Shown: positions 1 to 8,328 of the stretch, piece after piece
Layout: every line of letters begins with the position of its first letter
Position numbering within the stretch: position 1 is the first letter of the stretch
Assembly (NCBI RefSeq): GCF_014192225.1
Contig: NZ_JACHXS010000008.1
Coordinates: forward strand, 1-64,000
DNA: 64,000 nucleotides
Direction: 5' to 3'
DNA from: Pseudoduganella umbonata
GTDB taxonomy: Bacteria > Pseudomonadota > Gammaproteobacteria > Burkholderiales > Burkholderiaceae_D
Position numbers and translations under genes: made by a program
The notes under the pieces: generated by a model
The model's database searches: none
What the model saw: only the letters and a program-made list of their open reading frames with translations
What the model was told of the DNA's origin: nothing

Positions 1-101
1 CGCCCACACTTATCGACTGTTGATTGTTAAAGAATTCTTCGCTTTTCAGCGGTGCCGCGTTGTCGACAAATCGTTGTGTTTGTCAGCAGCAGAGAAGCGA
101 G
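1..101 (-). promoter_or_regulatory. rRNA operon leader with boxA-like element (16S gene lies outside the window to the left)
   Basis: Read on the minus strand, positions 34-24 give TTCTTTAACAA, close to the boxA antitermination consensus TGCTCTTTAACA. It is followed by a stretch (CAGTCGATAAGTGTGGGCG, 19-1) that I recall as typical of the segment just before 16S rRNA in betaproteobacteria. With the promoter at 102-130 this makes the left edge the transcribed leader of an rRNA operon running off the window. No protein gene is supported between 1 and 374; 131-374 must also hold the promoter of the plus-strand kinase, but I could not place it. Confidence 0.6.
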
Positions 102-130
102 ATTATCGGGTGTTTCTTACGAACCGTCAA
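102..130 (-). promoter_or_regulatory. Strong sigma-70 promoter, rRNA P1-like
   Basis: On the minus strand TTGACG (130-125) is followed after exactly 17 bp by GATAAT (107-102), then a GC-containing discriminator CTCGC. Transcription would start near position 95 and run into the boxA-like leader. The near-consensus boxes, ideal spacing and following leader fit an rRNA promoter. The opposite strand has no matching arrangement. Confidence 0.6.
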
Positions 131-374
131 CCCCACTTCTGCCTCACATCAACTTGCTTGTTTCACTTTCGTGACAGCTGCGTTGCTGTGAGGGACAGAA
201 CTATAACGGCCCATCAGCAGTCGCGCAAGTGCTTTTTTTGCGCCGCCGGCCATCCGCCCCGTTTTCGTTCCAGCCCTGCGATTGCGCAGACTGTCGCACG
301 CCCCTCGCGCCAGTGGACAGTTTTGCGTAACGTTATCTACACTTGCTGCCCTATATAGAGAACGGAAGCCTTCG

Positions 375-1784
375 ATGTTCCCCACGCCGAAAACACAAGA
401 GCTCCTGAAGACCCTCCTGGCCTCGCTGCACACGGGGTTCGACCGGACCGCCACCTGGGTCACCCAATTGTCCTGGTGGAAGTTCTTCCTGTTTGCCGCA
501 CTGGCGCTGATCGCAGCGTCGATCCTTCAGGATGAGCTGTTCTCGCCCAATGTGGATGAAGATGTGGTCATTCGCTCGCACAAGCGGCCGAGTGCCGGCA
601 GCGATACGAGCATCGTCATCGATGACAGTGGCATCCACTTCAACCCCCGCGGAGGGAAGCTGCGCAATCCGGCGCCGGCCGACGTCCCTGACGCCCCTGA
701 AAGTGCGGGAGCCGAGGGAGCCGCGGGTGCCGAAGGAGTTGCGGGAGCACCTGGAGCACCTGGAGCCCCTGAAGCCGCCGAGGCGCCAGCAGCCCCTGAA
801 GCACCTGAAGCACCTGAAGCACCTGAAGCCGGCGGTGTAGCACCCGTCGCCCCCGTCGCCCCCGTCCCACCCGTCGCAAAAGCCCGGTCAACCCCTGTCA
901 TTACCGCACTACCGGGCGAAGAAGTGCACATCGAACTGCCGCCGCAGATCGGCGAAGAACTGTCGAACGCGCTTGAGGAAGCGGTCGACAACGCAGCAGA
1001 AGAAAAAGTGTCGCGTTACCACGAACAGGCATCGACGTGGTTCCAGAGCTTCATCTTCCTGCTCGTGCTGACACTGTTCGGCATGAAGGCACTGATGGGC
1101 GGGAAGAAAAAGGCGGAAGCTGAAACACAGACCGCCAACGCCGCCGCCGAGCGCGCCGCCATGCAGCGCCAGCTGTCCGAAGCCAAGATGCAGATGATGC
1201 AGGCCCAGGTCGAGCCGCACTTCCTGTTCAACACGCTTGCCTCGGTTGAGCACCTGATCGAGACCGATCCGCCGCGGGCCTCCGCGATGCAGCGCAGCCT
1301 GATCAAGTACTTGCGCGCCGTGCTGCCGCAGATGCGCGACAACACGCTGATCACCAACCTCGGCCGTGAAGCGGACATGGTGCTGGCCTACCTCGCGCTG
1401 CTGAAAATGCGCATGGAAGAACGGCTGACGATCGACTTCGACATCCCCGACGGCCTGCGCAGCGCGGCATTCCCGCCGATGATGCTGCAATCGATGGTGG
1501 AGAACGCCATCAAGCATGGCCTGGAAGGCAAGCCCGAAGGCGGCACGCTGACGGTGCGCGCGGATGTGGCGCACAGCAAGCTGCGCGTGATCGTTGCCGA
1601 TAACGGCCTCGGCTTCGGTGCCAAGCCCAGCGACGGCACCGGCCTGGGCCTGATGACGATCCGCGAGCGCCTCAAGCTGCTGCATGGCGATGCCGGCCAG
1701 CTGCGCATCGAGCCGAACCAGCCAAGCGGCGTGATCGCCACGATCGAGGTGCCCTACCAGCTGTCCGAAGGAGCGCGCAAATAA
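375..1784 (+). CDS. LytS-family sensor histidine kinase with Ala/Pro/Glu/Gly-rich extracytoplasmic region
   Basis: A 469-residue membrane kinase of the His_kinase (LytS/YpdA-like) family. A hydrophobic segment near residues 36-52 and another near 224-240 bracket an extracytoplasmic part. This part contains a low-complexity stretch (about residues 111-167) of GAP, GAE and APE triplets. The cytoplasmic part has a coiled-coil-like linker, the phospho-acceptor motif EPHFLFNTL (His282) and an HATPase domain (N-box VENAIKHG, Asn377; GLGLMTIRERL). The ATG at 375 is chosen over an upstream in-frame start at 282 because GGAAG precedes it and residues before it look non-coding. The response regulator follows 88 bp downstream, so the two probably form one system. 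The signal is unknown. Confidence 0.88.
   Translation: MFPTPKTQELLKTLLASLHTGFDRTATWVTQLSWWKFFLFAALALIAASILQDELFSPNVDEDVVIRSHKRPSAGSDTSIVIDDSGIHFNPRGGKLRNPAPADVPDAPESAGAEGAAGAEGVAGAPGAPGAPEAAEAPAAPEAPEAPEAPEAGGVAPVAPVAPVPPVAKARSTPVITALPGEEVHIELPPQIGEELSNALEEAVDNAAEEKVSRYHEQASTWFQSFIFLLVLTLFGMKALMGGKKKAEAETQTANAAAERAAMQRQLSEAKMQMMQAQVEPHFLFNTLASVEHLIETDPPRASAMQRSLIKYLRAVLPQMRDNTLITNLGREADMVLAYLALLKMRMEERLTIDFDIPDGLRSAAFPPMMLQSMVENAIKHGLEGKPEGGTLTVRADVAHSKLRVIVADNGLGFGAKPSDGTGLGLMTIRERLKLLHGDAGQLRIEPNQPSGVIATIEVPYQLSEGARK
792..827 (+). repeat. Four 9-bp tandem units encoding Ala-Pro-Glu
   Basis: Units of consensus GCACCTGAA at 792, 801, 810 and 819 (the first has GCCCCTGAA). They sit in a wider region (about 706-876) of related triplet-in-frame repeats inside the sensor part of the LytS kinase. 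Because 9 is a multiple of 3, unit gain or loss would change protein length without a frameshift. Confidence 0.85.
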
Positions 1785-1836
1785 GCCGCGACACGCGGCA
1801 CTCAGAGAGCCATTGCGCGGTACACCGATTCATTGA

Positions 1837-1874
1837 ATAATTGGCACCCACTGCCCCTTACTTCTGCCAATTAT
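1837..1874 (+). promoter_or_regulatory. 10-bp perfect inverted repeat running into the LytTR regulator start codon
   Basis: ATAATTGGCA (1837-1846) and TGCCAATTAT (1865-1874) are exact reverse complements separated by 18 bp. The right arm includes the first two bases of the ATG at 1873, and no Shine-Dalgarno is visible. It could be an operator for autoregulation or an RNA hairpin that hides the initiation region. Confidence 0.6.
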
Positions 1875-2634
1875 GCCTACCGCGATTTTAGCCGACGACG
1901 AACGTTTGATGCGCGACCAGCTGCGCATGCGCCTGGGCCAGGTGTGGCCGGAACTGGAAATCGTGGGCGAAGCGAAGAACGGCGACGAAGCGATCGAACT
2001 CGTCGACGAGCTGAAGCCGGACTTCATCTTTCTCGACATCCGCATGCCCGGCAAGACAGGCATGGAAGCAGCCGCGATCATCGGCAACAAAAGCCACGTC
2101 GTGTTCGTGACGGCCTACGATGCGTATGCGGTGGAAGCCTTCGAGCGCGGTGCCGTCGATTACGTGCTCAAGCCGCCCGAGCAGGAACGGCTGAAGATCA
2201 CCGTGGAGCGCCTGAAGGAAAGACTCAACAAGCCGGCAGGCGACGTCAATGCCAGCGTGAGCGCCATGCTGTCGCAACTGGCGGAAAAGATCGCAGCCCC
2301 CAAGCCGAAGTTCCTGCAATGGATACAGGCCAGCATTGGCCAGGACCTGCGCATGATCCCGGTCGAAGAAATCCTGTTCTTCCGGTCGGATGAAAAATAC
2401 ACGTGCGTGCAGACCGACAAGTTCGAAGCACTGATCCGCAAACCGGTGCGCGACCTGGCCGACGAGCTCGACCCATCGCTGTTCTGGCAGATCCACCGTG
2501 CCACGCTGGTGAACGTGAATGCAATCGAAGGCGTGACGCGCGACATTCGCGGCCGCCACCTGGTAATGGTCAAGGGCCGGCCGGAGAAGCTGGAAGTCAG
2601 CCGCAGCTTCCTGCACCTGTTCAAGCAAATGTAG
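1873..2634 (+). CDS. LytTR-family response regulator
   Basis: A 253-residue response regulator. The receiver domain spans about residues 1-120, with acidic pocket residues Asp8/Asp9, phospho-acceptor Asp55 in FLDIRMPGK and a conserved Lys in LKPP. A LytTR DNA-binding domain (about 150-250) contains FFRSDEKYTCV and the FWQIHRATLVNVNAI pattern. It is the likely partner of the LytS kinase upstream. The start lacks a Shine-Dalgarno and sits on the arm of an inverted repeat, so its initiation may be regulated or leaderless. Confidence 0.92.
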   Translation: MPTAILADDERLMRDQLRMRLGQVWPELEIVGEAKNGDEAIELVDELKPDFIFLDIRMPGKTGMEAAAIIGNKSHVVFVTAYDAYAVEAFERGAVDYVLKPPEQERLKITVERLKERLNKPAGDVNASVSAMLSQLAEKIAAPKPKFLQWIQASIGQDLRMIPVEEILFFRSDEKYTCVQTDKFEALIRKPVRDLADELDPSLFWQIHRATLVNVNAIEGVTRDIRGRHLVMVKGRPEKLEVSRSFLHLFKQM

Positions 2635-2728
2635 ATCCGCCGGTGCGATTGCGCCACATCAATCCTTCCAAGCCCAGCTGTAATAGGGTCTTCGAGCGGC
2701 TGTCCGCCATCAGCCGAAGGGAGAACCG

Positions 2729-3496
2729 ATGTCCATGCCACGACCATTACTGGTGGCCGCGTTGCTCATTGCCGCGCGCATTGCCTGCCGTCTCGATGCA
2801 CGGCCGGCCACGATCGCCGAGCAGCGCGAGGCCGATGCCCGCGCACGCATGGCCGGGCGGCGCGCCACCGACTATGCGCTGGAAAACATCCGCGAAGAAG
2901 AGCGCGCCCATATCGCGCGCGAGCTGCACGACGACCTGGGCCAGTTGCTGGCCACGCTGCGCGTGGATATGAGCCTGCTGATGCGCCAGCCGGTTGCCGA
3001 CGAGGCCACGCGCGAACTGCTGGCCGGCATGGATGGGCGCCTGCTGTCGGCGATCACGTCGCTGCGGCGCATCGCCAGCAACCTGCGACCGCACGCACTC
3101 GATGAAGGGGGGCTGTACTTCGCGCTGCAGTCGCTGCGGCACGAATTCGAAGAGCGGCATGGCGTGGCCTGCGAGCTTGTCGGCCGTGAAGACGAGCTGG
3201 TGCTGAACGACCGCTACAGCACCGCGATCTTCCGGATCGTGCAGGAATCGCTGACCAACATTGCGCGCCATGCACAGGCCCGGCGCGTGCGCATTACGCT
3301 GCGGCGGCAGAGGGCCACGCTGTTCCTGACGATCGAGGACGATGGCCGCGGCATCGCCCAGGCCGATATGGAGAAGCCGTCGTCGTTCGGCCTGCTCGGC
3401 ATGCGCGAGCGGGTCTGGGCGATCCGTGGCGACATCTCGATCTCCGGCAGCTGCCGCGGCACGAAAATCGAGATCCACCTGCCGTTGCCGGAGTGA
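2729..3496 (+). CDS. NarX/DegS-type sensor histidine kinase (HisKA_3)
   Basis: A 255-residue kinase with the HisKA_3 dimerisation motif EEERAHIARELHDDLGQLL (phospho-accepting His67), then an HATPase domain (DDGRGIA, FGLLGMRERV). The N-terminus has one hydrophobic stretch (residues 7-20) that might be a membrane anchor, but no recognisable sensor domain, so it is much shorter than NarX. GGGAG lies just before the ATG. HisKA_3 kinases normally pair with NarL/FixJ regulators; none is next to it. It may be served by the LytTR regulator upstream or by a distant partner. The signal is unknown. Confidence 0.85.
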   Translation: MSMPRPLLVAALLIAARIACRLDARPATIAEQREADARARMAGRRATDYALENIREEERAHIARELHDDLGQLLATLRVDMSLLMRQPVADEATRELLAGMDGRLLSAITSLRRIASNLRPHALDEGGLYFALQSLRHEFEERHGVACELVGREDELVLNDRYSTAIFRIVQESLTNIARHAQARRVRITLRRQRATLFLTIEDDGRGIAQADMEKPSSFGLLGMRERVWAIRGDISISGSCRGTKIEIHLPLPE

Positions 3497-3572
3497 GCAT
3501 GGCTTCGCCGCGACTGCGAACCCGAACCGCATGGATCGGCTGCCTCGCCATCAACCGACCGGCCGCAGAATA

Positions 3573-3602
3573 AAAAACGCCCGGCTGGTGCCGGGCGTTT
3601 TT
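3573..3602. terminator. Bidirectional rho-independent terminator
   Basis: A perfect 13-bp stem, AAAAACGCCCGGC / GCCGGGCGTTTTT, with a TGGT loop. A on one side and T on the other let it serve both the kinase (plus) and the porin (minus), which converge here. Confidence 0.9.
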
Positions 3603-3627
3603 CGGTCATGCGGTCAGGCGTCCAGCA

Positions 3628-4713
3628 TCAGAACGTGTGACGGATACCCAGGTTGAAGCCGGTATCGCCGCTGCCCACTTCGTTGTTGTTACCCACGGTA
3701 TAGCCGGCGCCGTTCTTGTTGTCGATCTTTGCATAGGCGACATAAGCGCTGGTGCGCTTCGACAGCGCGTGCGTGTAGCCCACGGCCCACTGGCGCGCAT
3801 CCTGGTTGCTGACAGTCTTGTCGTTCTTGTTCATCCACGATGCGATGATCGTGCCGGCGCCCACCGGCACCTGCACGCCCAGCAGCGCGTCGTCGGCTTC
3901 GGTCGAAGCGCGCGGCGCCACGGCGTAGCCGAACGCGTTGGCAACCGGAATCGGCGAGCTGTTCAGGCCCTTGTCGCGCTCGAAAGCGGCAAACACCTTG
4001 ACGACCTTGAAGTCGTAGTTGACGGCCAGCAGCGTATTCTTGCCGTCCTCGCGGCTGGCAGCCGGGGTGGTGCCGGAAGCAGCAACATCGTTATTGCGGT
4101 TGTTGTACACCAGGCTCGCGTTCAGCGGGCCCTGCGAGTAGTTGAAGCCCACCGAGAACAGGCGGCCAGCTTCGCTGTCGCCGGCCTGTTCGCCCAGTGC
4201 GTACATACCTTCGATCGAGAAACCGGACCATTTCGGAGTGGTGTACACGATCGCGTTCGACACGCGGGTGTTCACGCCACCGGCCGGGAACAGGTTCTTG
4301 GCGCTGCCTGCGTAGCCGGCGCCGAACGGATCGGCAACCTTCGACAGTGCGTTGTACAGCGGGTTGTACTGGCGACCCAGGGTCAGCGTACCCAGCGTCT
4401 TGCTGGACAGGCCGACGAAGGCCTGGCGGTTGAACAGCGTGCCCGAGCTGTCGATCGTGCCATCGTCCACCTTGTAGCCCGATTCCAGCGTGAAGATCGC
4501 GGACAGGCCATTGCCCAGGTCTTCGGTGCCGCGGAAGCCGATACGCGACTGGCTGCCGATGCCGCTCGTCACCTTGGTGACGTCGCCGGCCGCGCCGCCG
4601 GTCTCGCGAACGATACCCGCATCCACGATACCGTAGATGGTCACGTTCGACTGGGCGGAAGCAGTGGCTGCGAAGCTGCCGGCGATGAGTGCGGCCAGGG
4701 TAAGTTTTTTCAC
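3628..4713 (-). CDS. Gram-negative trimeric porin (OmpC-like, Burkholderiales type)
   Basis: A 361-residue outer-membrane general porin. It has a Sec signal peptide (KKLTLAALIAGSFAATASA, cleaved before QSNVTIYG), the family start SNVTIYGIVDAGI and a C-terminal phenylalanine (GIRHTF) required for assembly of the beta barrel by Bam. The length is normal for the family. The start codon is GTG at 4713, with AAGAG about 8 bases upstream. The gene stands alone with its own terminator. It should form a water-filled channel for small hydrophilic solutes; substrate preference cannot be read from sequence. Confidence 0.93.
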   Translation of the reverse strand: MKKLTLAALIAGSFAATASAQSNVTIYGIVDAGIVRETGGAAGDVTKVTSGIGSQSRIGFRGTEDLGNGLSAIFTLESGYKVDDGTIDSSGTLFNRQAFVGLSSKTLGTLTLGRQYNPLYNALSKVADPFGAGYAGSAKNLFPAGGVNTRVSNAIVYTTPKWSGFSIEGMYALGEQAGDSEAGRLFSVGFNYSQGPLNASLVYNNRNNDVAASGTTPAASREDGKNTLLAVNYDFKVVKVFAAFERDKGLNSSPIPVANAFGYAVAPRASTEADDALLGVQVPVGAGTIIASWMNKNDKTVSNQDARQWAVGYTHALSKRTSAYVAYAKIDNKNGAGYTVGNNNEVGSGDTGFNLGIRHTF

Positions 4714-4843
4714 TTTGATGTTCTCTTGTTGAGTTGGTCGGACTGTGAGACCGCTGGGGGTCTGACGCGGCGTATCATGCCTTCCAAATACTTCAACAAT
4801 ATGACATCAATAACTTGTTACCAAAACACAACAGCCATTGCGT

Positions 4844-5503
4844 TTACTTCAGGCGTGCCGTCAGCAGCCAATAATATTGCCAGCGTTCGATGCGGATTTC
4901 CTTGACTGCCGCCGCCAGTTTCTTGCGCAGGTAGCTGTCGGTCGGGAAGTTCTTGACGATCTCCAGGCGCTCTCCGGACGGCAGCGTGCGGAACTGGTAA
5001 GTATTTCCCTCCAGGTCCGTGCGGGCGATGACGGTGCTGCTGCCGTCGACATAGACGTTATCGAGCAGCACCAGCAGCACATCCTTGCCCAGCTTCGCGC
5101 GCAATTGCGCCAGGAAACGCTCCTGTTCTTCGCGTTTTACATGCGACCACCAGAAGCCGGCGAAGACGGCGGTGTATTCGCCGATCGCCGCCGGCAGGTC
5201 GAACGCATCGGCCTGCGCGAAGGTGACGTTACCGCCTTCGTCATTGGCCGGCTGCCGCGCGCGGGCCAGCGCCAGCGCTTCCTCATTGACGTCGATGGCA
5301 TGGACCGACGCGGCGCTTGCGCCGATCAGCCGTGTCCAGTAGCCGGTACCGCAGGCGATTTCCAGCACCTTGTGGCCGCGCAGCAGCTCCGGCAGTTTCT
5401 GGCGCAGCACGGCCAGGTCGGCCTGGCGCTCCGGCTTGTCATAGACGTTTTCGATGGCGGCCGCGTTCAACGCGTAAAACCGCTGTAAAGTTTCATGATT
5501 CAT
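4844..5503 (-). CDS. Class I SAM-dependent methyltransferase, coupled to cysB
   Basis: A 219-residue methyltransferase with motif I VLEIACGTGYWTRLI (about residues 46-60), an acidic residue after the second strand (VHAIDVNEEAL) and FAGFWWSHV at the motif IV position. The substrate is unknown; the closest general type is a small-molecule or ubiquinone/menaquinone-like methyltransferase fold. The ATG overlaps the cysB stop (ATGA, 5500-5503), so it is translated together with the sulfur regulator. This suggests, without proving, a role linked to sulfur or methionine/SAM status. Confidence 0.85.
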   Translation of the reverse strand: MNHETLQRFYALNAAAIENVYDKPERQADLAVLRQKLPELLRGHKVLEIACGTGYWTRLIGASAASVHAIDVNEEALALARARQPANDEGGNVTFAQADAFDLPAAIGEYTAVFAGFWWSHVKREEQERFLAQLRAKLGKDVLLVLLDNVYVDGSSTVIARTDLEGNTYQFRTLPSGERLEIVKNFPTDSYLRKKLAAAVKEIRIERWQYYWLLTARLK

Positions 5504-6441
5504 AATTCGTAGTTTTCCTGCTCGCCGCGCATCGCCTGCTCCACCAGCTTGCGGTTCAGCGTGGGCGCGAGCAGCTCGATGAACGTATAAATATAAGAGC
5601 GCAGATAAGCGCCCTGCTTCACCGCCACGCGCGAGACGTTCATGCCGAACAGATGCCCGACCGAAATCGCGCGCAGGTTGCGGTCCCGCTCGGCATCGAA
5701 TGCCATGCCGGCAATGATACCGATACCCATGCCCAGTTCCACGTAGGTCTTGATCACGTCGGCGTCGATCGCTTCCAGCAGCACGTCCGGCTTCAGGCCG
5801 CGCAGCGAGAAAGCATGGTCGATCTTGCTGCGGCCGGCAAATGCGCTGTCATAAGTGATGATCGGATAGGTAGCGATGTCTTCCAGCGTGACGGACTTAC
5901 CTTTAAGCAATGGATGTTCGGGCGGCACCACGACCACGTGTTCCCATTGATAGCACGGCAGCGTGATCAGGTTATCGACACCGGCGATCGATTCGGTGGC
6001 AATCGCCAGGTCCGCCTGGTCGCGCTGGACCATTTCGGCGATCTGACGCGGATTACCTTGCAAAAGCGACAACCTTACCTTTGGAAACTTCACCATAAAG
6101 GCCTGCACCACCTTCGGCAGCGTGTAGCGCGCCTGCGTATGGGTGGTGGCAATCGTGAAGCTGCCGCTGTCCTGTGCGGCATACTCCTTGCCGATGCGTT
6201 TCAGGCTGTCGATCTCCTGCATGATCAGTTCGACCGACTCCAGCACCAGCCGGCCTGGTTCCGTCAACCCGCGGATACGCTTGCCATGGCGGGTGAAGAT
6301 ATCCACCCCCAGTTCCTCCTCCAGCTCGATGATGGCCTTCGACACGCCCGGCTGCGATGTAAACAGCGCCTTGGCGGCATCGGTCAGGTTGTAGTTCTGG
6401 CGGACGGCTTCCCGTACGAAACGAAGTTGATGAAGATTCAT
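5500..6441 (-). CDS. cysB: CysB-type LysR family transcriptional regulator of sulfur assimilation
   Basis: A 313-residue LysR regulator. The N-terminal winged HTH (residues 1-60: MNLHQLRFVREAVRQNYNL, then FTSQPGVSKAIIELE) and the co-inducer domain with FTIATTHTQARYTLP match the CysB/Cbl group rather than other LysR proteins. CysB-type proteins bind acetylserine and activate sulfate assimilation genes. It is divergent from cysI across 195 bp, the usual place for a LysR regulator and its target promoter. Its stop overlaps the start of the methyltransferase gene. Cbl is the main alternative name. Confidence 0.92.
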   Translation of the reverse strand: MNLHQLRFVREAVRQNYNLTDAAKALFTSQPGVSKAIIELEEELGVDIFTRHGKRIRGLTEPGRLVLESVELIMQEIDSLKRIGKEYAAQDSGSFTIATTHTQARYTLPKVVQAFMVKFPKVRLSLLQGNPRQIAEMVQRDQADLAIATESIAGVDNLITLPCYQWEHVVVVPPEHPLLKGKSVTLEDIATYPIITYDSAFAGRSKIDHAFSLRGLKPDVLLEAIDADVIKTYVELGMGIGIIAGMAFDAERDRNLRAISVGHLFGMNVSRVAVKQGAYLRSYIYTFIELLAPTLNRKLVEQAMRGEQENYEL

Positions 6442-6636
6442 GTAGTTCCTGGCGGTAAGTCCGCTATTTTACGCTGAAGCTTATACCGCCCACGCATATA
6501 AGCAAATAAAGACTAAGTAGTTTGGAATAAAGCGTGAGTTTATTACGATACGGCCTACCTTGGGGACAACCTGCCGGTAGAGCCCCGCTGGCAAGCCCTG
6601 CCGGTAAGCTCTCGCTTTTGCGATTATAGGAACGCT

Positions 6637-8328
6637 ATGTACCAATACGATCAATACGACCATCTCATCGTGCGGGAGCGCATCGCGCAGTACCGCGACC
6701 AAGTGCAGCGCCGGCTGTCCGGTGAGTTGACCGAAGAAGAATTCCTGCCGCTGCGCCTGCAGAACGGCCTGTACATGCAGCGCCATGCCTACATGCTGCG
6801 GATCGCCGTGCCCTATGGCCTGCTGTCCTCCGCGCAAATGCGCATGTTCGCCCATATTGCCCGCAAGTACGACCGCGGCTATGGCCACTTCACCACGCGC
6901 CAGAACATCCAGTTCAACTGGATCGAGCTGGAACACACGCCGGACATCCTGGCCGACCTGGCTTCCGTCGAGATGCACGCGATCCAGACCTCCGGCAACT
7001 GCATCCGCAACGTGACCTCGGACGAGCTGGCCGGCGTGGCCGCCGACGAGATCATCGATCCGCGCCCTTATGCGGAAGTGCTGCGCCAGTGGTCGACCTT
7101 CCATCCGGAGTTCATCGCCCTGCCCCGCAAGTTCAAGGTGGCAATCAACGGCGCCCTGGAAGACCGCGCCGCGATCGCGATCCACGACATCGGCCTGACG
7201 GTGGTGAAGAACGAGGCCGGCGAGATCGGCTTCAAGGTGATGGTCGGCGGCGGCATGGGCCGCACCCCGATCATCGGCACCACGATCCGCGAGTTCCTGC
7301 CGCGCGAACACCTGCTGACGTACACGGAAGCGATCATGCGCGTGTATAACCAGTACGGCCGCCGCGACAACAAGTACAAGGCGCGCATCAAGATCCTGCT
7401 GAAGGCCATCGGCGCCGAGGAATTCACGCGCCAGGTCGAAGAGGAATGGACGGACCTGAAGGGCACCGAGGAAACGCTGACGCTGGAAGAAATGGAGCGC
7501 GTGATCGCCTACTTCCAGCCGCATCCTTATGAAGCGCTGCCGGCCATCGACCCGCGTGCCGGGCACGAAGACAACAAGGCCTTCGCCAACTGGCTGAACC
7601 GCAATGTGAAGGCCCACAAGCAGCCGGGCTATGCCGCCGTGATCCTGTCGCTGAAGAAGACCGGCGTGCCGCCGGGCGACGCCACCGCGGAACAGATGGA
7701 CTTCATGGCCGACCTGGCCGACCGCTACAGCTTCGGCGAACTGCGCGTGACGCACGAGCAGAACATCGTGCTGGCGGACGTCAAGCAGGCGCAGCTGTTC
7801 GACCTGTGGCAAGAGATCAAGGCGCATGGCCTGGCCACGCCGAACATCGGACTGCTGACGGACATCATCTGCTGCCCGGGCGGCGACTTCTGCTCGCTGG
7901 CGAACGCGAAATCGATCCCGATCTCGGCTGCCATCGCGGAACGCTTCGACCACCTCGATTTCCTGCACGATATCGGCGACATCGAACTGAACATCAGCGG
8001 CTGCATCAACGCCTGCGGTCACCACCACGTCGGCAATATCGGCGTGCTGGGCGTCGACAAGGATGGCAGCGAATGGTATCAGGTGTCGATCGGCGGCGCG
8101 CAGGGTAACGCGACGGCCATCGGCAAGATCATCGGCCCGTCGTTCTCCGCGCACCAGATGCCGGAAGTGATCGACCGCCTGCTGCAGGTCTACCTGCGCG
8201 AACGCACGCCGGACGAGAAATTCGTCGACACCGTGCAGCGCCTGGGGATCGCCCCGTTCAAGGAACATGTTTATGCCACGCCAATCAACGAACCGGGCCG
8301 CCTGGTAGGAGAAGACGAGTATGCCTGA
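6637..8328 (+). CDS. cysI: Sulfite reductase hemoprotein, siroheme and [4Fe-4S] (nitrite/sulfite reductase family)
   Basis: A 563-residue assimilatory sulfite reductase that takes sulfite to sulfide. The cluster ligands are visible as C-x5-C (Cys413 and Cys419 in CCPGGDFC) and C-x3-C (Cys456 and Cys460 in SGCINACGHH). The N-terminal half has the substrate-side motif FTTRQNIQFNWI. First gene of the cysI-DUF934-cysH-cysD-cysN run and opposite cysB, so probably CysB-activated. Nitrite reductase is a family alternative, but the operon makes sulfite the likely substrate. AGGA precedes the ATG. No cysJ flavoprotein is adjacent, so electrons probably come from ferredoxin or another donor. Confidence 0.95.
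   Translation: MYQYDQYDHLIVRERIAQYRDQVQRRLSGELTEEEFLPLRLQNGLYMQRHAYMLRIAVPYGLLSSAQMRMFAHIARKYDRGYGHFTTRQNIQFNWIELEHTPDILADLASVEMHAIQTSGNCIRNVTSDELAGVAADEIIDPRPYAEVLRQWSTFHPEFIALPRKFKVAINGALEDRAAIAIHDIGLTVVKNEAGEIGFKVMVGGGMGRTPIIGTTIREFLPREHLLTYTEAIMRVYNQYGRRDNKYKARIKILLKAIGAEEFTRQVEEEWTDLKGTEETLTLEEMERVIAYFQPHPYEALPAIDPRAGHEDNKAFANWLNRNVKAHKQPGYAAVILSLKKTGVPPGDATAEQMDFMADLADRYSFGELRVTHEQNIVLADVKQAQLFDLWQEIKAHGLATPNIGLLTDIICCPGGDFCSLANAKSIPISAAIAERFDHLDFLHDIGDIELNISGCINACGHHHVGNIGVLGVDKDGSEWYQVSIGGAQGNATAIGKIIGPSFSAHQMPEVIDRLLQVYLRERTPDEKFVDTVQRLGIAPFKEHVYATPINEPGRLVGEDEYA

Noticed and set aside
6481..8268. A 595-codon minus-strand frame antisense to cysI
   Set aside because: Same artefact; the cysI frame has all siroheme/cluster motifs and the antisense product has none.
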